In this document: positions 15,489-23,530 of the stretch, one piece after another | Layout: every line of letters begins with the position of its first letter | Position numbering within the stretch: position 1 is the first letter of the stretch | Source of the DNA: a virus | Virus record (IMG/VR): IMGVR_UViG_3300030406_002209 | Coordinates: 1 to 36,904 of that record | Direction: 5' to 3' (one strand) | Length of the DNA stretch: 36,904 nucleotides | Notes under the pieces: model-generated | The model's database searches: none | Told to the model about the DNA's origin: nothing | What the model saw: the letters and a program-made list of their open reading frames with translations, nothing else | Made by a program: the position numbers and the translations under genes

Positions 15489-15661
15489 AGAATCTATGGG
15501 AGAAAGACAGGAAAACAATCTATAAAGAATTATTAGATTTATATTTAGAAGAGGGTTACTCAAGGAAGGAAGCAAGAAAGTTAGCTACAGAAGAAACAGA
15601 TGAAATAAAAGCGGGTGATTTTTCTTTTGTGTCTAACATTATGGATGAACAGGATTGTTAA
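15485..15661 (+). CDS. Hypothetical protein (58 aa)
   Basis: 58 residues from the ATG at 15485, in an ATGA overlap with the previous stop and with AGGGGA upstream; a longer frame from 15458 lacks such a site. Helical and charged (YLEEGYSRKEARKLATEETD). Function unknown. Confidence 0.6.
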   Translation: MKNLWEKDRKTIYKELLDLYLEEGYSRKEARKLATEETDEIKAGDFSFVSNIMDEQDC

Positions 15662-15678
15662 TATTTATATAAATCTTC

Positions 15679-15722
15679 CTCATACGTGAATAATTTTTTA
15701 GTATATCTCTCTCATACGTGAA
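15679..15722. repeat. Two direct copies of CTCATACGTGAA upstream of the replication operon
   Basis: Identical 12-mers at 15679-15690 and 15711-15722, starting 32 bp apart, about three helical turns. They sit in a 162-bp very AT-rich gap before the primase-helicase gene. Spacing suggests a dimer or tandem protein on one DNA face: operator or origin iterons. Confidence 0.7.
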
Positions 15723-15763
15723 CCGTTTTATAAGTTATTGATTATAATATATAAAATATATTA

Positions 15764-15792
15764 TTGACTTATATTTTAAAATATGATAATTA
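15764..15792 (+). promoter_or_regulatory. Probable promoter of the replication operon
   Basis: -35 TTGACT (15764-15769), 17 bp, TAATTA (15787-15792); the alternative -10 GATAAT (15785-15790) gives a 15-bp spacer. The whole 15723-15808 stretch is nearly all A/T, which could also serve as a melting site of an origin. Confidence 0.5.
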
Positions 15793-15823
15793 ATTATTAA
15801 TTAATAACCCAGAGGTTAATTAC

Positions 15824-17491
15824 ATGGACAGCAAGGAGAGCGTACTGGTTGAGGCGCATAGGCCGTGCGATAGTTGTGGTTCATCAGATGCAAGAGCGTT
15901 GTATTCTGACGGACACGAATATTGTTTTAGTTGTCAGACAAGATTTGAAGGAGAAGGAGATTACCCTGTCATGTCTAAACCCATCACCACCAATGTCACC
16001 CCACTAAAATCTACTGAAGGTGTAGTAACATCAATACCAGATAGAAAGATATCATCAAACACCTGTAAAAAATACAATGTTAGAACAGTTAAAAATCAGG
16101 AAGGTGTTATAATAAAACACCGCTATCCTTACTACGATTCTAACGGTAATCACATAGCTGATAAAATTCGTATTGTGGAAACGAAAGACTTTCCTGCTGA
16201 ACCAGTGGGTGCATTGGGACGAGGTGTTTTGTTTGGTCAAAACCTTTTCAATGCTGGTGGTAAGTACGTCACAATTTGTGAGGGTGAGTTAGATGCACTG
16301 TCAGCATTTGAAATGCTTGGAAGTAAATGGCCTGTGTTGTCTATCAAGAATGGTGTTCAGTCTGCACTCAAAGATTGTAAGGCTAACTTAGAATATCTTT
16401 CAAAGTTTGATAATGTTGTCTTGTGCTTTGATGCAGATGACAAGGGAAGGAAAGCAGCGCAACAAGTAGCCGCACTGTTTGAACCTAATACTTGTCGCAT
16501 TGTTCACATGACGGATGGTAAGGATGCATCTGAATACCTACAGGGTGGTAAGCGTGAACAGTTTTCTCAGGCATGGTGGAATGCCAAAGTGTACACCCCT
16601 GCTGGCATCCTTAATCTGGCTGACATGGGCGATGGCCTGTATGATGAGGGTAATTACAAAACCTGTCTGTATCCTTTCGATGGTTTAAATGAAAAGCTGT
16701 ATGGAATACGCACAGGGGAACTTGTAACCTTCACGGCTGGCACAGGCACTGGTAAGTCCAGTGTTATGCGTGAACTTATGCATCATGTATTAAATAATAC
16801 AGAGGAAAACATTGGTGTAATATCTTTAGAGGAAAATGTAAGGTCAACTATCTTTCACCTCATGTCAGTTGAGGCTAATGCCAGGTTGTACATTCGTGAG
16901 GTGCGTGACCAGTTTAGTATGAATGATCTTCGCAAGTGGCAAGAGGCTACTGTAGGAACAAGAAGATTTTATGCCTTCGATCACTTTGGAAGTATGAAGA
17001 CTGATGAAATACTTTCAAGAGTCAGGTACATGGTCAAAGCATTAGACTGTAAGTGGATATTCTTAGATCACTTATCGATATTAGTTTCTGGTTTGGAGGG
17101 AGACGACGAGCGTAGAAACATTGATAATCTGATGACTAAGTTAAGGTCGATTGTAGAGGAGACAAACGTAGCTATGCTTCTTGTCTCCCATCTACGCCGC
17201 GCACAAGGTGACAATGGGCATGAGAATGGCAGAGAGGTTAGTCTGTCCCACCTTAGAGGTAGTCAAAGTATAGCACAACTTAGTGATGCAGTGGTGGCTA
17301 TGGAGCGTGATCAACAATCTGATGACCCTAACATAGCCAACACAACAACCATCAGAGTATTGAAGAATAGATACGCTGGGGATACTGGCGTGGCTTCTCA
17401 TTTATTTTTTAATAAAGATACAGGAAGGTTGACAGAGGTACACAATCTAGGCGATGATCCAGAGGGAGATAGTTCAAGCGGAGAACTGTAG
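15824..17491 (+). CDS. T7 gp4-like DNA primase-helicase
   Basis: 555 residues, close to T7 gp4 (566). Domains in order: zinc-binding domain with C15, C18, C34 and C37; Toprim primase core with CEGELDALSAFE (about 152-163) and FDADDKG (about 202-208); RecA-like hexameric helicase with Walker A GTGTGKSS (about 305-312), Walker B-type WIFLDHLS, then LLVSHLRR and LSHLRGSQSIAQLSD. It unwinds the fork and makes primers for lagging-strand synthesis. AGAGG lies before the ATG. It is first in the replication operon, 2 nt before the polymerase gene. Confidence 0.96.
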   Translation: MDSKESVLVEAHRPCDSCGSSDARALYSDGHEYCFSCQTRFEGEGDYPVMSKPITTNVTPLKSTEGVVTSIPDRKISSNTCKKYNVRTVKNQEGVIIKHRYPYYDSNGNHIADKIRIVETKDFPAEPVGALGRGVLFGQNLFNAGGKYVTICEGELDALSAFEMLGSKWPVLSIKNGVQSALKDCKANLEYLSKFDNVVLCFDADDKGRKAAQQVAALFEPNTCRIVHMTDGKDASEYLQGGKREQFSQAWWNAKVYTPAGILNLADMGDGLYDEGNYKTCLYPFDGLNEKLYGIRTGELVTFTAGTGTGKSSVMRELMHHVLNNTEENIGVISLEENVRSTIFHLMSVEANARLYIREVRDQFSMNDLRKWQEATVGTRRFYAFDHFGSMKTDEILSRVRYMVKALDCKWIFLDHLSILVSGLEGDDERRNIDNLMTKLRSIVEETNVAMLLVSHLRRAQGDNGHENGREVSLSHLRGSQSIAQLSDAVVAMERDQQSDDPNIANTTTIRVLKNRYAGDTGVASHLFFNKDTGRLTEVHNLGDDPEGDSSSGEL

Positions 17492-17493
17492 AT

Positions 17494-19215
17494 ATGAAAG
17501 TTGTCCTAGATATTGAGACTGATGATTTAAATGCAACAGAAATATTTTGCATCGTAGCCAAAGAACGTGAGTCAGGTAAAATACATGTTTGGAAAGAACA
17601 ACAATGTTATGAAACATTTCCTTTGTTTGCAAAACGTGTATCTAAATTTATTATGCACAACGGTATATCTTTTGATGCCCATGTTCTCAATAAACTTACT
17701 TCAGTCAATATTGATTTAGATCGTATAGAGGACACTCTGATCTTATCACAGTTGTCTGATCCTGTAAGAGATGGTGGACATTCTTTAGAATCCTGGGGGC
17801 AAAGGCTAGGCTTTGGTAAGATAGACTTCCACGACTTCTCTTGCCTGTCTCAAGAAATGATAGACTACTGCATTCGTGATGTGGAACTTACTGAACGAGT
17901 TTATATCTCGTTGCAATCAGAGATGCAGTCTGTTCGTAGACAGTGCATAGACTTGGAGTATGAAGTTAGAAAATTAGTTTCTCAACAAGAAAGAAATGGT
18001 TTTGCTTTGGACATGCAGAAAGCAACATGTCTAGTTGCGAGACTAAAAGATCAGTCGGATAAGATCGAAAAAGAAGTAACAGATATGTTCCCACCCATAC
18101 CTGTTTTTATCAGAGAGGTTACACCTAAAATTAAAAAGGATGGTTCTTTATCCTCAGTCGGATTAAAACATATAGAAGATTTATCTACCGTGGGCGGTGT
18201 TCATTCTCTGATTGATTATCAAAAATTTAATTTGTCTTCCAGACAACAGATAGTTAAAAGACTTTTGTCTAGAGGCTGGAAGCCTAAAAAGTTTACAGAC
18301 AAAGGGCATCCTATCGTTGATGAAGGTGTGTTAAAAGATGTGGACTTACCTGAAGCAAAGAAGATAGCAGAGTTTCTTATGCTTCGTAAAAGGATAGCAC
18401 AGATACAATCATGGATAGATGCAGTTCAAGATGATGGAAAAGTACATGGACAAGTTCTTACGTTACGTGCAATCTCTGGAAGAATGGCGCATCATTCTCC
18501 GAATATGGCGCAGGTGCCAGCTAGTTATTCGCCGTATGGTAAGGAATGCAGAGAATGCTGGACTACTGGAGATGCATCTAATCTTCTTGTCGGCTGCGAT
18601 GCTTCTTCTCTGGAGTTACGTGCGTTAGCACACTACTTGGAAGATAGTAAGTTTACCAGTGATGTTGTTGACGGTGATATACATACAGCTAATCAACATG
18701 CGGCAGGATTAGAGACACGCGACCAGGCAAAGACGTTTATCTATGCTTTTATTTATGGTGCAGGGGCGGCTAAAATCGGCACTGTGGTAGGTGGCACGGC
18801 ACAGGATGGTCAAAGACTAATAGATACTTTCTTGTCTAACGTGCCAGCCTTGGCAACGCTGAGACAGAAAGTTGATGCTGCATCCAACAGAGGATATCTG
18901 ATAGGGTTGGATGGAAGAAAACTAATCGTGCGAAATAAACATTCTGCAGTAAATCTTTTGATACAAGGGGCTGGTGCAGTAATATGCAAGCAATGGTTAG
19001 TTGACATACATGATTTATTATCGTATACGCAAATGAAAGCGCGTCTTGTTGCATCAATACATGATGAATACCAACATGAAATAAATAAAGAACAGGCTGA
19101 AGAATTTGGCAAGCTAACCAAATTGGCGATGAGGAAAACTCAAGAGAGGTTAGGCATCAAATGTCCACTCGACAGCGAATACAAAGTAGGCCACAACTGG
19201 TCGCAGACGCATTAA
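17494..19215 (+). CDS. T7-like family A DNA polymerase
   Basis: 573 residues, shorter than T7 gp5 (704). The 3'-5' exonuclease is N-terminal: Exo I LDIETDD (D6, E8), Exo II MHNGISFDAH, Exo III YCIRDVE. Polymerase: motif A GCDASSLELRAL (D near 367), motif B DQAKTFIYAFIYGAG (K413, Y417, Y421), motif C SIHDEY (D524, E525). Y417 is the counterpart of E. coli Pol I position 762, a residue linked with low dideoxynucleotide discrimination in T7. The missing length is consistent with loss of a thioredoxin-binding-type thumb insertion. Overlaps the next gene by 55 nt. Confidence 0.95.
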   Translation: MKVVLDIETDDLNATEIFCIVAKERESGKIHVWKEQQCYETFPLFAKRVSKFIMHNGISFDAHVLNKLTSVNIDLDRIEDTLILSQLSDPVRDGGHSLESWGQRLGFGKIDFHDFSCLSQEMIDYCIRDVELTERVYISLQSEMQSVRRQCIDLEYEVRKLVSQQERNGFALDMQKATCLVARLKDQSDKIEKEVTDMFPPIPVFIREVTPKIKKDGSLSSVGLKHIEDLSTVGGVHSLIDYQKFNLSSRQQIVKRLLSRGWKPKKFTDKGHPIVDEGVLKDVDLPEAKKIAEFLMLRKRIAQIQSWIDAVQDDGKVHGQVLTLRAISGRMAHHSPNMAQVPASYSPYGKECRECWTTGDASNLLVGCDASSLELRALAHYLEDSKFTSDVVDGDIHTANQHAAGLETRDQAKTFIYAFIYGAGAAKIGTVVGGTAQDGQRLIDTFLSNVPALATLRQKVDAASNRGYLIGLDGRKLIVRNKHSAVNLLIQGAGAVICKQWLVDIHDLLSYTQMKARLVASIHDEYQHEINKEQAEEFGKLTKLAMRKTQERLGIKCPLDSEYKVGHNWSQTH

Positions 19216-19727
19216 TAAATTTAACTCCTGCTGAACTACAGATTAGTTCGTTCATAGGTAGATCACGTAATAAAAGAAACAGAGGTGCGGGTATATATGA
19301 TAATGCTGTATCGGACACACAGATAATAGATATCATAGGTGCTGAAGCTGAACTGGCTTTTGCTAAGTTATGTAATTTATACCCGACAGATTTTATGATA
19401 TTAGATCTTAAATCAAAAGCCAAAGGAACTGATGATGGTGATCTAAATGTAGATGGTATATGTGTTGACGTTAAGACTACAACTCATAGAAATGGGATGT
19501 TAATATCTAACTCAAAACATAAATCTAGTATAGATGTATTTGCTTTAATTATAAAGAAAGGAGAAGACACGTTTCAATTAAAAGGTTTTATGACTGCGGC
19601 TGAACTTATTGTTAAGAAAAGGTTTGGCAGAGCTAACGGAAAACTTAAAAGACCTGCATATGTGGCTACACAAAATGAACTATATTGTTTTAAAACCGCT
19701 GTGCAAAAATTAAAAAAAATATCTTGA
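19161..19727 (+). CDS. Putative PD-(D/E)XK-type nuclease
   Basis: 188 residues. The candidate active site is an upstream Glu in AEAELAFAKL (61-70), then DLNVDGICVDVKTT (94-107), in which D98, D103 and K105 give the D...DxK pattern of restriction-type nucleases. The N-terminus is basic. It overlaps the polymerase gene by 55 nt, and its stop codon lies inside the -35 box of the SSB promoter. Role is probably DNA recombination or host DNA degradation. The fold is inferred from one motif. Confidence 0.6.
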   Translation: MSTRQRIQSRPQLVADALINLTPAELQISSFIGRSRNKRNRGAGIYDNAVSDTQIIDIIGAEAELAFAKLCNLYPTDFMILDLKSKAKGTDDGDLNVDGICVDVKTTTHRNGMLISNSKHKSSIDVFALIIKKGEDTFQLKGFMTAAELIVKKRFGRANGKLKRPAYVATQNELYCFKTAVQKLKKIS

Positions 19728-19752
19728 CAACATGTAACTGTCATAATATTTT
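19724..19752 (+). promoter_or_regulatory. Promoter of the SSB gene
   Basis: Perfect -35 TTGACA (19724-19729), 17 bp, TATTTT (19747-19752). The TGA stop of the upstream nuclease gene lies within the -35 box. A strong AAAGGAG site follows before the ATG at 19812, which suggests high SSB expression. Confidence 0.6.
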
Positions 19753-19811
19753 ATCAACTCAACTATCAAGCTAAGTAGTTAGACTTAGTAAACTGTAAAG
19801 GAGAATACAAT

Positions 19812-20285
19812 ATGGATACTCACATTATTTCTGGTAAGGCTTACTGGGCAAGCGTTATTTCCCCTAATACAACTTACGAACCTGTATGGCAAGTTGATGT
19901 TTGTCTGGACGACGATAGTAAAAATCTGGTTGAAAGTCTTGGTCTTAATGTTCAAAACAAAGACGATGACAGAGGTGACTTTATTAAAATAAAACGTAAG
20001 GTGAACAAGCGTGATGGTTCACAACGTACTGCTCCTGTTGTTAAAGATTCCGAGAACAACAACTGGGATGACAGACTTATCGGAAATGGTAGTATGGTTA
20101 ACGTCAAGTTTTCTACTTACGATTGGGAATACAATAAGAAGAAAGGTGTAGCCACTGATCTTATTGCTATTCAGGTAGTTGACTTAGTTCCTTATGGTGG
20201 AAGTGGTTCAGAGTTTGAACCTGTTAAAGGTGGCTTTGTAGTTGGTGGTAGTGAGTCTGCTCAAGAACAAGAATCTCCTTTCTAG
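19812..20285 (+). CDS. Single-stranded DNA-binding protein (T7 gp2.5-like)
   Basis: 157 residues. A beta-rich OB-fold-like body, preceded by GKAYWASVISPNTTYEPVW, is followed by a flexible Gly/Ser linker and an acidic C-terminal tail ending SAQEQESPF. An acidic tail with a terminal Phe is the hallmark of gp2.5-type SSBs and contacts polymerase and helicase. The position right after primase, polymerase and nuclease supports it. Own promoter and a strong ribosome site indicate abundance. Confidence 0.8.
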   Translation: MDTHIISGKAYWASVISPNTTYEPVWQVDVCLDDDSKNLVESLGLNVQNKDDDRGDFIKIKRKVNKRDGSQRTAPVVKDSENNNWDDRLIGNGSMVNVKFSTYDWEYNKKKGVATDLIAIQVVDLVPYGGSGSEFEPVKGGFVVGGSESAQEQESPF

Positions 20286-20291
20286 AGTAGA

Positions 20292-20360
20292 CCACAATTA
20301 GGGGTTGCCTATCTGGGTGAATTGTGGCAACTGAGTTAGTAGCGCGGGAGGGAGACTAAC
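20292..20360 (+). ncRNA. Structured leader upstream of gmd (possible pseudoknot)
   Basis: Stem 1: CCACAATT (20292-20299) with AATTGTGG (20320-20327), perfect 8 bp. Inside its loop GTTG (20304-20307) pairs with CAAC (20328-20331) directly after stem 1, which makes an H-type pseudoknot; extended GTTGCC/GGCAAC (20304-20309/20326-20331) competes with stem 1. A third stem GTTAGT/ACTAAC (20335-20340/20355-20360) encloses a G-rich loop. It lies in the 93-nt gap between SSB and gmd, 6 nt before the ribosome site. No T-run, so not a normal terminator. It resembles no riboswitch I can identify; function inferred only from structure. Confidence 0.5.
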
Positions 20361-20378
20361 ACTTTCAAGGAAATATTT

Positions 20379-21476
20379 ATGTCAAAACGTGCGTTCATTA
20401 CAGGCATTACTGGACAAGATGGTTCTTACCTGGCTGAACTACTTTTATCAAAAAATTATCATGTGCATGGTTTAATTAGACGTAGTTCAACACCTAATAC
20501 AAAAAACATAGAACATATTCTTAATAATCCTAATGTAACTATTCACTTAGGGGATATGACAGACAGCGCTAGTTTAAATAAAATAGTAAATAATATTAAA
20601 CCTAATGAAGTTTATAACTTGGCTGCACAAAGCCATGTTAAAGTATCTTTTGACACTCCTGTATGCACTGGAGATATTAACGCCATTGGTTCAATGCGTT
20701 TGCTTGAGGCGTGTAGAAATATAAAGGATTGTCCTATACCCAAATTTTATCAAGCATCTTCTAGTGAATTGTTTGGCAAGATACAAGAACCAATTCAAAA
20801 TGAAACAACTCCTATGTATCCTCGTTCACCATATGGGGTAGCAAAATACTACGCATACTGGGCGGTGAAAAATTATCGTGAAGCATACAATATGTTTGCT
20901 TGTAATGGAATATTATTTAACCATGAAAGTCCAAGGCGAGGAGAGGAGTTTGTTACCAGAAAAGTAACTAAGTATGTGGCTAATTGGGATATAATTTCTG
21001 AGCCGCTTGAGTTAGGAAATCTTTCCAGCTTGAGAGATTGGGGACATGCTAAAGACTATGTTAATGGAATGTGGCTTATGCTACAAGCATCTAAACCAGA
21101 TGACTATGTTCTTTCAACAGGAGAAAAACATAGTGTTAAAGAATTAGTAGAACTTTGTTTTAAAATTAGACACAACAAAACTATACTATGGGAAGGTGAA
21201 GGTATAGAACAAAAAGGATATATTAATTATTTTACAACTAAGGCTAACGAAAAAATGAAAAGGCGACTGGTTGTCGTAGTTAATCCTGACTTTTACAGAC
21301 CCTCTGAGGTAGACGTTTTATGTGGTAATTCTGCTAAAGCTGAAAAAGAATTAAATTGGAAACGTGAATATACTTTTGACAGGTTGATAAAAGAAATGTT
21401 ATTGTCTGATCAACCAGAAAAATATTGGTATAAAAATGGAGGTGAATTACCTGATGGTTACTACACAGTATCATAA
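20379..21476 (+). CDS. gmd: GDP-mannose 4,6-dehydratase
   Basis: 365 residues, full length. An extended SDR enzyme converting GDP-D-mannose to GDP-4-keto-6-deoxymannose with NADP. Motifs: GITGQDG (9-15) NADP loop, LAAQSHV (81-87), ASSSELFG (126-133) with catalytic Ser/Glu, and the YxxxK pair in SPYGVAKYY (Y152, K156), then SPRRGEEFVTRK. Its product is the substrate of ColD-type enzymes, matching the next gene. CAAGGAAA precedes the ATG. It overlaps the next gene by 23 nt. Confidence 0.97.
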   Translation: MSKRAFITGITGQDGSYLAELLLSKNYHVHGLIRRSSTPNTKNIEHILNNPNVTIHLGDMTDSASLNKIVNNIKPNEVYNLAAQSHVKVSFDTPVCTGDINAIGSMRLLEACRNIKDCPIPKFYQASSSELFGKIQEPIQNETTPMYPRSPYGVAKYYAYWAVKNYREAYNMFACNGILFNHESPRRGEEFVTRKVTKYVANWDIISEPLELGNLSSLRDWGHAKDYVNGMWLMLQASKPDDYVLSTGEKHSVKELVELCFKIRHNKTILWEGEGIEQKGYINYFTTKANEKMKRRLVVVVNPDFYRPSEVDVLCGNSAKAEKELNWKREYTFDRLIKEMLLSDQPEKYWYKNGGELPDGYYTVS

Positions 21477-22647
21477 AATTAACTGGCCTTTAGCCCATGA
21501 TACATGGGACAACAAGGAGCGAGATGCAATGCATGAGGTTATCGCTTCTGGTAAGTTTACCTTTGGAGAAAAAGTAAAAAAGTTTGAAGATGAGTTTTGT
21601 GATCACTTTGGATTTCCATATGCTGTTCAAGTCAATAGTGGTGGTAGTGCTAATCTATTAATGGTGGCGGCTGCTGTTGAAAGAGGATGGATATCTAAAG
21701 GAGATAAAGTTATTGTACCTGCTATTGGCTGGAGTACATCTTACTTTCCATTTATTCAGTATGGTATTGATTTAATTTTTGTAGACGTTGATAAAGATAC
21801 ATGGAATATTGATGTCAGTCAAATTGAGGATAATATTAAAGAGGACGTAAGAGGCGTTCTTGCTATTAATATTTTAGGCAATCCTTGTAACTACGAAGTA
21901 ATTAATTCTATCTGTAATAACTATGACTTGGTATTGTTTGAAGATAACTGCGAGTCTATGGGAGCAAAGCAAGGAGATACTAATTGTGGGGGATTTGGTG
22001 ACATAGGCACGTTCAGTACATTTTTTAGCCACCATATACAAACAATGGAAGGCGGTATGGTCGTTTGTAATGATCCTGAAACATACAATGTTTTGCTAAG
22101 TTTAAGATCACATGGCTGGACAAGAGGCACAAAATACTTTAAGGATAATCCTTTTGAGTTTGTCACTTTAGGATACAATGTGCGACCAGGAGAGTTGAAT
22201 GGTGCGTTAGGTTCTGTCCAGCTAAAAAAGCTGGAGAATATGAACAATCAAAGAATTAAAAACGCGGATACGTTTATAAAATATTTTGGTAATAAAGATT
22301 ATTGTAGAATACAAAAGGTAGAGAATAACAGTATCTCTTCATGGTTTGGTTTTGGAATTGTGTTTGAGAAGAACGCCTTTAGAGAAAGAACAAAACAAAT
22401 TCTTAAAAATTATTCTATTGATAGCAGACCTATATGCACAGGTAACTTTTTTAAACAGCCTGTCTGCGAAAAGTATTCTGATAATATGACAAGAGGTTCT
22501 TCATTGGTGGCGGCTACTAATATTGATGATAATGGTTTGTTTTTAGGAAACAATCCTATGGATTTAGAGCCAGCTATCAAAAGTCTTAGTGAAATTTTAG
22601 ACCATGAATTTAGTGAACAAAACATTATAAATTCTGGGTTGTTATAA
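21454..22647 (+). CDS. PLP-dependent sugar-nucleotide 3-dehydratase (ColD/RfbH-like), DegT family
   Basis: About 397 residues. DegT/DnrJ/EryC1/StrS fold: N-terminal SGGSANLLM, VIVPAIGWSTSYFP, LFEDNCESMGAKQ. Aminotransferases of this family have the PLP Lys in SFxxxKxxxxGEGG; here the place holds His in FFSHHIQTMEGG (nt 22030-22035), as in ColD and RfbH, which remove the C3 hydroxyl instead of transaminating. With Gmd upstream, the likely product is GDP-4-keto-3,6-dideoxymannose. The start at 21454 is favoured because GGAGG lies 10-15 nt before it; ATG at 21436 would leave no ribosome site. No reductase (ColC) is seen. Confidence 0.85.
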   Translation: MVTTQYHKINWPLAHDTWDNKERDAMHEVIASGKFTFGEKVKKFEDEFCDHFGFPYAVQVNSGGSANLLMVAAAVERGWISKGDKVIVPAIGWSTSYFPFIQYGIDLIFVDVDKDTWNIDVSQIEDNIKEDVRGVLAINILGNPCNYEVINSICNNYDLVLFEDNCESMGAKQGDTNCGGFGDIGTFSTFFSHHIQTMEGGMVVCNDPETYNVLLSLRSHGWTRGTKYFKDNPFEFVTLGYNVRPGELNGALGSVQLKKLENMNNQRIKNADTFIKYFGNKDYCRIQKVENNSISSWFGFGIVFEKNAFRERTKQILKNYSIDSRPICTGNFFKQPVCEKYSDNMTRGSSLVAATNIDDNGLFLGNNPMDLEPAIKSLSEILDHEFSEQNIINSGLL

Positions 22648-22660
22648 GTTGTTTTAGAAT

Positions 22661-23530
22661 ATGGCAGCAGCAAAAACTATTGATACTCTTGTTGAAGATA
22701 TTTATAATATTTTTGAATGTGATGAAGAAGTAAGAGTAAAAGAAGAAGATGTTAATGAGTTGGTAAAAGGTATAGTTGATGCTGTTACCTCCTCCCTGAA
22801 AGAGAGAGAAAGATCAAGAGGAAATTTAAGACTATCTCTTATCGGTCATCCTGACAGAAAAATATGGTACACTGTTAGAGATGGCGATAAGTTGGGTAAA
22901 GAGAAATTAAAAGGACAAGACAAAATAAAGTTCTTGTACGGTGATATTCTAGAATGTCTTCTTATCTTTCTTTCTCGAACTGCTGGTCATACAGTTACTG
23001 ATGAGCAAAAGACTGTTAGTGTTAAAGGTGTGGTTGGGCATCAAGACGCTATAGTTGATGGCGTTCTTATTGATTTTAAGAGTGCTTCAAGTTATGGTTT
23101 TAAAAAATTTAAAGAAAAAACAATTCATTCAGATGATCCATTTGGTTACATGGCACAGATATCTGCTTATGCTAAAGCAAATAACTTAGATAAGGCTGGC
23201 TTTGTAGCAATAGATAAATCATCAGGTGAGATTTGTTATTGTCCTGTTCATTCTATGGAGATGATAAATGCAGAAGAAAGGATTGAGTCTCTCAAAGCAA
23301 CTATTAAATCTGATGTGCCTCCCCCTCGCTGTTATAGTGATATTCCTGATGGTAAGTCTGGCAACTATAAGCTTCATATTGGCTGTGTGTATTGCTCTTA
23401 TAAGCATATCTGCTGGGCTGATTCTAACGGCGGTAACGGCCTTAAAAAATTCAATTACTCTACTGGTCCGAGGTACTTAACCAGGATAGGCCGTATGCCT
23501 GATGTAGAGGAAATATATGACGAGATTTAG
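22661..23530 (+). CDS. PD-(D/E)XK nuclease (Cas4/RecB-like exonuclease)
   Basis: 289 residues. The active site is GDILECLL (E98), GHQDAIVDGVLIDFKSAS with D129, D138 and K140, and QISAYA (Q166), the order found in RecB/Cas4/lambda-exonuclease-type nucleases. The C-terminal CVYCSYKHIC (242-251), perhaps with C224, resembles the Fe-S Cys cluster of Cas4 and AddB. It probably replaces the T7 gp6 exonuclease in recombination and host DNA turnover. It overlaps endonuclease I by 14 nt. Confidence 0.85.
   Translation: MAAAKTIDTLVEDIYNIFECDEEVRVKEEDVNELVKGIVDAVTSSLKERERSRGNLRLSLIGHPDRKIWYTVRDGDKLGKEKLKGQDKIKFLYGDILECLLIFLSRTAGHTVTDEQKTVSVKGVVGHQDAIVDGVLIDFKSASSYGFKKFKEKTIHSDDPFGYMAQISAYAKANNLDKAGFVAIDKSSGEICYCPVHSMEMINAEERIESLKATIKSDVPPPRCYSDIPDGKSGNYKLHIGCVYCSYKHICWADSNGGNGLKKFNYSTGPRYLTRIGRMPDVEEIYDEI

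Noticed and set aside
20292-20331. Stem as ordinary terminator of the SSB gene
   Set aside because: No T-run follows either stem and the ribosome site of gmd is close, so a leader structure fits better; terminator not fully excluded.
21436-22647. Label 'perosamine synthase/aminotransferase' for the DegT-family gene
   Set aside because: The PLP Lys position holds His, as in ColD/RfbH dehydratases.
22661-23530. CRISPR-associated Cas4
   Set aside because: The motifs fit the Cas4/RecB nuclease fold, but no cas genes or repeats are nearby and the position next to endonuclease I fits a phage recombination nuclease.
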